Shown: piece after piece, positions 60,147 to 64,000 of the stretch
Layout: every line of letters begins with the position of its first letter
Numbering within the stretch: position 1 is the first letter of the stretch
Assembly: GCA_910589315.1 (NCBI GenBank)
Contig: CAJUTB010000005.1
Coordinates: 1 to 64,000 of the forward strand
Length of the DNA stretch: 64,000 bases
Source: an uncultured Oscillibacter sp.
GTDB lineage: Bacteria; Bacillota; Clostridia; Oscillospirales; Oscillospiraceae
Direction of reading: 5' to 3'
The notes under the pieces: model-generated
What the model saw: the letters and a program-made list of their open reading frames with translations, nothing else
Databases searched by the model: none
Told to the model about the DNA's origin: nothing
Translations under genes and position numbers: made by a program

Positions 60147-60377
60147 ATGGAAGAACTGCTGAACATTTTGAACGAAATGCACCCGGATGTAGACTTTGCC
60201 ACGGAGGAGCACCTGATCGACAACATGATTCTGGACTCCCTGGACATCGTGAGCCTGATTGCGGAGATCAACGACGTATTCGACGTGACCATTACGGCGC
60301 GGGATATCGTGCCCGCAAACTTCAACTCCGCGAAGGCGTTGTATGCCCTGATTGAAAAGCTGGACGGCGAGGCATAA
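60147..60377 (+). CDS. Acyl/aminoacyl carrier protein, DltC-like
   Basis: The 76-residue acidic protein has the phosphopantetheine serine in DNMILDSLDIVSLIAEIND and a four-helix carrier layout. GGAGG lies eight bases before the ATG at 60147; an ATG at 60132 overlaps that site. It follows the ligase by 18 bases and precedes the MBOAT gene by five, so it is the carrier of the cassette. Confidence 0.9.
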   Translation: MEELLNILNEMHPDVDFATEEHLIDNMILDSLDIVSLIAEINDVFDVTITARDIVPANFNSAKALYALIEKLDGEA

Positions 60378-60382
60378 GGCGT

Positions 60383-61969
60383 ATGTTCTTTACGTCTTAC
60401 GAGTTTTTCGGGTTCCTGACGGTCCTGTTTCTCGCCTATTATCTGTTTCCGAAACGCTGCCAGCAGCCTTTGCTGCTGGCGGCAAGCTATGTCTTTTATG
60501 CCGCGGCGGGACTCTCCGGAGTGCTCTACATTCTGGCGACTACCGTGACGGTTTATTTTGCCGGGCTTCGGATTGGGGACAACCTCAAGCGGCAGAGCGC
60601 GTATCTCAAGGCCCGGAAGGCAGAGCTTGGCAAGGAGGAAAAACGGGCCTATAAAGAGGGCCAGATGCACATTCGCCGCCGCTGGCTGGCCGCGTGCCTG
60701 CTGTTGAATCTGGCGATTTTGGCGGTGGTAAAATACGCCAATTTTTTCATCGCCAACGTAAACAGCGTCCTCACGGCCCTGGGCGGAGGCGGGGAACTGT
60801 CCTTTTTGTCCCTGGCCCTGCCGCTGGGCATTTCCTTTTATACTTTCCAGTCCATCGGCTATCTCATTGACGTGTATCGGGGCACGGCGCCTGCGGAAAA
60901 AAGCCTGCTGCGCTTCGCGCTGTTCGTGTCCTTTTTCCCGCAGCTGATTCAGGGTCCCATCAGCCGTTACGGCGATTTGTCGGAGACCCTGTATCAAGCC
61001 CATTCCTTTGACTCCCGGCGGTTTTGTTTCGGCTTGCAGCGGATGCTGTGGGGCTATTTCAAAAAGTTGGTGGTTGCGGACCGGGTTTTGGCGGCGGTGT
61101 CCACGATCACCGGCGACGGAATGACCGGAGGCTACGTGCTGGCGGGGATGGTGTTCTATACCCTGGAGCTTTACGCCGATTTTACCGGCGGCATTGACAT
61201 TACCATTGGCGTTGCGGAGGCGTTGGGCGTCACGGTGCAGGAGAACTTCCGTCGTCCTTATTTTTCCAAATCCCTCAAGGAATACTGGCGGCGTTGGCAT
61301 ATCTCCATGTGCAGCTGGTTCCGGGATTATATTTTCTACCCCCTGTCCACCTCCAAGCCTATGCAGCGGTTTACCCGGTTTGCCCGGAAACGTTTTGGCG
61401 AAAAGGCGGGACGGCGTATGCCGGTGTATGTTTCGTCCTTTGCGGTCTGGCTTGCCACCGGCGTCTGGCACGGGGCCAACTGGAATTTCATCGTCTGGGG
61501 CCTTTGTAACTTCGCGGTCCTGATGGTTTCCGAAGAACTGGAGCCGCTCTACGTCCGTTTTCACCAGCGGTTTGCCGTAGGCGAACGGCGGTGGTATTCG
61601 TGTTTCCGGGTGGGCCGGACCTTTTTGCTGGTGTGCGTTTTGAATCTCTTTGACTGCTACCCCACGCTGACCCAAACCTTCGGGGCCTTTGCCTCGGTGT
61701 TCACCGCCGGAAATTGGAACGTTCTTTGGGACGGTTCTCTGCTGAACATCGGCCTTTCGGCCTTGGATTACGGCATTCTTGCCGTTGGTACGGCGGTGAT
61801 GCTGGGCGTGAGTCTGGTGCAGCGGAGCGGCGGCGTGCGGGAGAAAATTGCCGAAAAGCCCTATCCGCTGCGGTTTGCCCTGTGGTACGGCCTGTTTCTG
61901 GCGGCGCTGCTGGCGGGCGCGTACGGCGTGGGCTATGACGCCAGCCAGTTTATCTACAACCAATTCTGA
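60383..61969 (+). CDS. MBOAT-family acyltransferase, DltB-like
   Basis: The 528-residue membrane protein starts MFFTSYEFFGFLTVLFLAYYLFPKRCQ and has PLGISFYTFQSIGYLIDVYRG, FPQLIQGPISRYGDL, ADFTGGIDITIGVAEALG, YWRRWHISMCSWFRDYIFYP and TGVWHGANWNFIVWG with the catalytic His. It would receive the acyl group from the carrier and pass it outward. A charged insert (KARKAELGKEEKRAYKEG) follows the second or third helix. Confidence 0.93.
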   Translation: MFFTSYEFFGFLTVLFLAYYLFPKRCQQPLLLAASYVFYAAAGLSGVLYILATTVTVYFAGLRIGDNLKRQSAYLKARKAELGKEEKRAYKEGQMHIRRRWLAACLLLNLAILAVVKYANFFIANVNSVLTALGGGGELSFLSLALPLGISFYTFQSIGYLIDVYRGTAPAEKSLLRFALFVSFFPQLIQGPISRYGDLSETLYQAHSFDSRRFCFGLQRMLWGYFKKLVVADRVLAAVSTITGDGMTGGYVLAGMVFYTLELYADFTGGIDITIGVAEALGVTVQENFRRPYFSKSLKEYWRRWHISMCSWFRDYIFYPLSTSKPMQRFTRFARKRFGEKAGRRMPVYVSSFAVWLATGVWHGANWNFIVWGLCNFAVLMVSEELEPLYVRFHQRFAVGERRWYSCFRVGRTFLLVCVLNLFDCYPTLTQTFGAFASVFTAGNWNVLWDGSLLNIGLSALDYGILAVGTAVMLGVSLVQRSGGVREKIAEKPYPLRFALWYGLFLAALLAGAYGVGYDASQFIYNQF

Positions 61970-61987
61970 CCGCCTGGAGGAAACAAG

Positions 61988-63034
61988 GTGAACATGAAGC
62001 GAGGCTTGAAAATCGGAATTTCCGCCGTCATTGTCCTGAGCAGTTTATTCCTTTTACAGCGGCTGCTGGCGCCCAAGTATGTAGACGGCATCGTAGAGGG
62101 CGCGATGGTGGCGGAGTACTACCAGGAGGAAAAAAACCACGACCTTTTGTTTGTTGGAGACTGCGAGGTCTACGAAAACTTCTCCCCGGTTGTGCTTTGG
62201 GAGGAGTTTGGCATTAACAGCTATATCCGCGGCAGCGCGGAGCAGTATATTTGGCAGTCCTACTATCTTCTCGAAGACGCTCTGCGCTATGAGACGCCCC
62301 AGGCGGTGGTGTTCAATATCCAGTCCCTGCAATTCAGCGAATCCCAGCGGGAGGCATACAACCGCATGACCTTGGAAGGAATGGAGTGGTCGCCGGTCAA
62401 GGTAAAGGCGATTCTGGCCTCCATGCGGGAGGAAGAACATTTTCTGGATTATGTGTTTCCGATTCTCCGGTATCACTCCCGCTGGAGCGAGCTGACCGCG
62501 ACGGATGTTGCGTATATGTTCCAGACGAAAAAGGTGTCTCACAACGGCTACTATATGCGGGTAGACGTGCGCCCGGCGGAGGATGTGCCGGACGGAAAGC
62601 CCCTGGCGGATTACAGCTTCGGGGAAAACGCCTGGAAGTATCTGGATATGATGACGGAACTCTGTCAGAAAAAGGGCATACAGCTGATTCTGATTAAGGC
62701 TCCCAGCCTGTACCCCTACTGGTATCCCGAGTGGGAGGAACAGGTGGAGGCTTACGCCGCCGAAAAAAATCTGCCCTATATCAACTTCCTGGAATTGCAG
62801 GAGGAAACGGGCATTGATTATACTACGGACACCTACGACGGCGGGCTGCATATGAACCTCTCCGGCGCGGAAAAGCTGTCCCGGTATTTCGGGCGGTATC
62901 TGTCGGAGGAAACGGGTCTTCCGGACCGGCGGGGAGAAGCGGACCTGGCCGCCGTCTGGCAGGAAAAAGCCGCCGCATATGAGGCGGAGAAACAGGCGCA
63001 GTACGCCTATTATGGAATGGAAAAGGAGTCTTGA
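61988..63034 (+). CDS. SGNH-hydrolase-like membrane-anchored protein, DltD-position
   Basis: The 348-residue product has an N-terminal signal-anchor (LKIGISAVIVLSSLFLLQRLL) and an extracytoplasmic domain. The block that would carry the SGNH serine reads LLFVGDCEVYENFSPVVLW, with Cys in place of Ser; later YDGGLHMNLSGAEKLS supplies the Asp-His pair. It sits where dltD would be, so it may complete transfer to the wall polymer. The GTG at 61988 has GGAGG seven bases upstream; an ATG two codons later is also in frame. Confidence 0.85.
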   Translation: MNMKRGLKIGISAVIVLSSLFLLQRLLAPKYVDGIVEGAMVAEYYQEEKNHDLLFVGDCEVYENFSPVVLWEEFGINSYIRGSAEQYIWQSYYLLEDALRYETPQAVVFNIQSLQFSESQREAYNRMTLEGMEWSPVKVKAILASMREEEHFLDYVFPILRYHSRWSELTATDVAYMFQTKKVSHNGYYMRVDVRPAEDVPDGKPLADYSFGENAWKYLDMMTELCQKKGIQLILIKAPSLYPYWYPEWEEQVEAYAAEKNLPYINFLELQEETGIDYTTDTYDGGLHMNLSGAEKLSRYFGRYLSEETGLPDRRGEADLAAVWQEKAAAYEAEKQAQYAYYGMEKES

Positions 63035-63036
63035 CT

Positions 63037-64000
63037 GTGTGCGCCATCTGTGGAGTTTTGAATTGGAAGGGCTGTCCGGAGATCCGGCAGGAGGATGTGG
63101 AAAAGATGCTCAAGGCGCTGCGGCACCGCGGCCCGGACGGAAGCCGGAGTTTGCTGCTGGAAGGAGCTGCCCTAGGCTTTAACCGCCTGAGCTTTGTGGA
63201 CCTGAGCGGAGGAATGCAGCCCTTGCAGAACGAGGACGAGACCATTTCCATGATCTGTAACGGAGAGATTTTCAATTTCCAGGAGCTGCGCCGGGAGCTG
63301 GAAGAAAAAGGACACCGGTTCCGCACGAAAACGGATGTGGAAGTAATTCTGCATCTTTATGAGGAAGAAGGCTTGGATTTCCCGAACCGTCTGAACGGAC
63401 AGTTTGCCATCGCGCTGTATGACGGCCGGGCGAAGCGTCTGCTTCTTGTGCGGGACCAGATCGGCATTTGTCCGCTGTTTTACACCATCGTCGGGGAACA
63501 GGTGGTGTTTGCGTCGGAGATCAAGGGCATTTTGGAGTATCCCGGCGTAGAACGGCGGCTGAACCTCAAGGCGGTCGACCAGCTGATGAACTTCCCCGGC
63601 GTGGTGTCCCCGACGACGTTTTTCGACGGTATTTACTCCCTGCGGGCCGGGCATATGCTGCAAATCGAGCCGGGCCGGGAGATTCAGGATCGGGAATACT
63701 GGGATATGCTCTATAACCCCGTCGAGGAGGAGGACCGGGGCGAGGCGTATTATGTGGAGCGTCTGCGGGAGCTGCTGAAGGAGGCCATCTCCCGGCGTCT
63801 GATTGCAGACGTGCCCATTGGATTCTATATCTCCGGCGGTCTGGACAGCTCCGTGGTGGCCTGTTATATCGGCAAGTATTTGCTGAACAGCTATTATTCG
63901 TTTTCCGCCGAGATTGGTTCCGGCGAACTGGACGAGAGCCGTTTCCAGCAGATTATCCACGAGTATGTGGACTCGACCCATTACGTTACTAAAATCACCG
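63037..64000 (+). CDS. asnB: Asparagine synthase (glutamine-hydrolysing), partial
   Basis: The visible 321 residues include a glutaminase domain with the N-terminal nucleophile Cys after the initiator (CAICGVLNWKG), RHRGPDG, GFNRLSFVDLSGG and ICNGEIFNF. The start of the synthetase domain follows, with the PP-loop FYISGGLDSSVVACYIG near residue 265. The chain runs off the window. I chose GTG 63037 because the catalytic Cys must be residue 2 and AAGGAG lies eight bases upstream. It follows the dlt-like cassette by two bases, so it may amidate an acyl precursor or simply make asparagine. Confidence 0.93.
   Translation, partial: MCAICGVLNWKGCPEIRQEDVEKMLKALRHRGPDGSRSLLLEGAALGFNRLSFVDLSGGMQPLQNEDETISMICNGEIFNFQELRRELEEKGHRFRTKTDVEVILHLYEEEGLDFPNRLNGQFAIALYDGRAKRLLLVRDQIGICPLFYTIVGEQVVFASEIKGILEYPGVERRLNLKAVDQLMNFPGVVSPTTFFDGIYSLRAGHMLQIEPGREIQDREYWDMLYNPVEEEDRGEAYYVERLRELLKEAISRRLIADVPIGFYISGGLDSSVVACYIGKYLLNSYYSFSAEIGSGELDESRFQQIIHEYVDSTHYVTKIT

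Noticed and set aside
58431..60212. 593-codon minus-strand frame opposite the DltA-like gene
   Set aside because: Shadow of the lipoprotein and ligase genes; no start signal or domain.
1..64000. tRNA, rRNA or CRISPR arrays
   Set aside because: I scanned the intergenic gaps and saw no cloverleaf with TTCGA-type arm, no rRNA sequence, and no regularly spaced repeats; a tRNAscan-SE or Infernal run would settle it.

Overview
The window looks like a moderately high-GC Clostridia chromosome, most like the Oscillospiraceae (Oscillibacter/Dysosmobacter/Flavonifractor type). This is an inference from codon use, purine-rich AGGAGG ribosome sites, ATGA-coupled operons, a B. subtilis-type ThyA, DUF1385-prmC and recA-recX neighbours, a preQ1-QueT unit, and a 3' scrap of a sporulation sigma-K-like gene. 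No rRNA, tRNA or CRISPR was found. Gene order is mostly housekeeping with three accessory zones.

1-4.87 kb is the right end of an integrated element. It holds an AT-rich gene of unknown function running off the left edge, an AAA/DUF4143 ATPase, a small protein of unknown function, a 46-codon GTG-start gene and a large serine recombinase. Thirty bases after the recombinase is the C-terminal tail of a sigma factor (VSRIEKRALEKLR), so the element seems to split a sigK-like gene, as the skin elements of Bacillus and Clostridioides do.

5-15.7 kb: fumC, then a complete histidine operon with a hisZ-hisG fusion, hisD, C, B, H, A, F, IE and a PHP histidinol-phosphatase, with a NimA-like flavoprotein gene and kptA nested inside it. 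15.7-26.6 kb: a lipoprotein-response regulator-histidine kinase operon, a small membrane protein, DUF1385, prmC, pspC-like, recA, recX, a DpnI-like endonuclease gene whose natural start region carries an amber codon, rimO, an HhH protein and pgsA. 26.6-46.3 kb: IclR, fabZ, an RluA-type synthase, a polysaccharide deacetylase, rplS, two MATE pumps, a PIN-like protein, guaB, small XRE regulators with membrane partners, an Ldh-family dehydrogenase, thyA-dfrA, a threonine-aldolase-like enzyme, a DUF4358/MBOAT/DHHW O-acetylation set and an AEC transporter behind an attenuator-like leader.

46.4-51.7 kb is a decaying redox locus. An IS5-type remnant with inverted ends and a TTA duplication sits in a flavodoxin pseudogene, followed by DUF4405 and aldo/keto reductase pseudogenes, an intact LysR and an intact ferredoxin-like aldo/keto reductase, and an NTF2-DUF362 hybrid.

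51.8-64 kb: rpsT, tatD, a group of SUKH/DUF4303 immunity-like genes, a TatD-linked radical SAM gene, a GlsB-like membrane protein, a preQ1 riboswitch with queT, a transglutaminase, a lipoprotein, a dlt-like cassette (AMP ligase, carrier protein, MBOAT, SGNH-like protein), and asnB running off the right edge.
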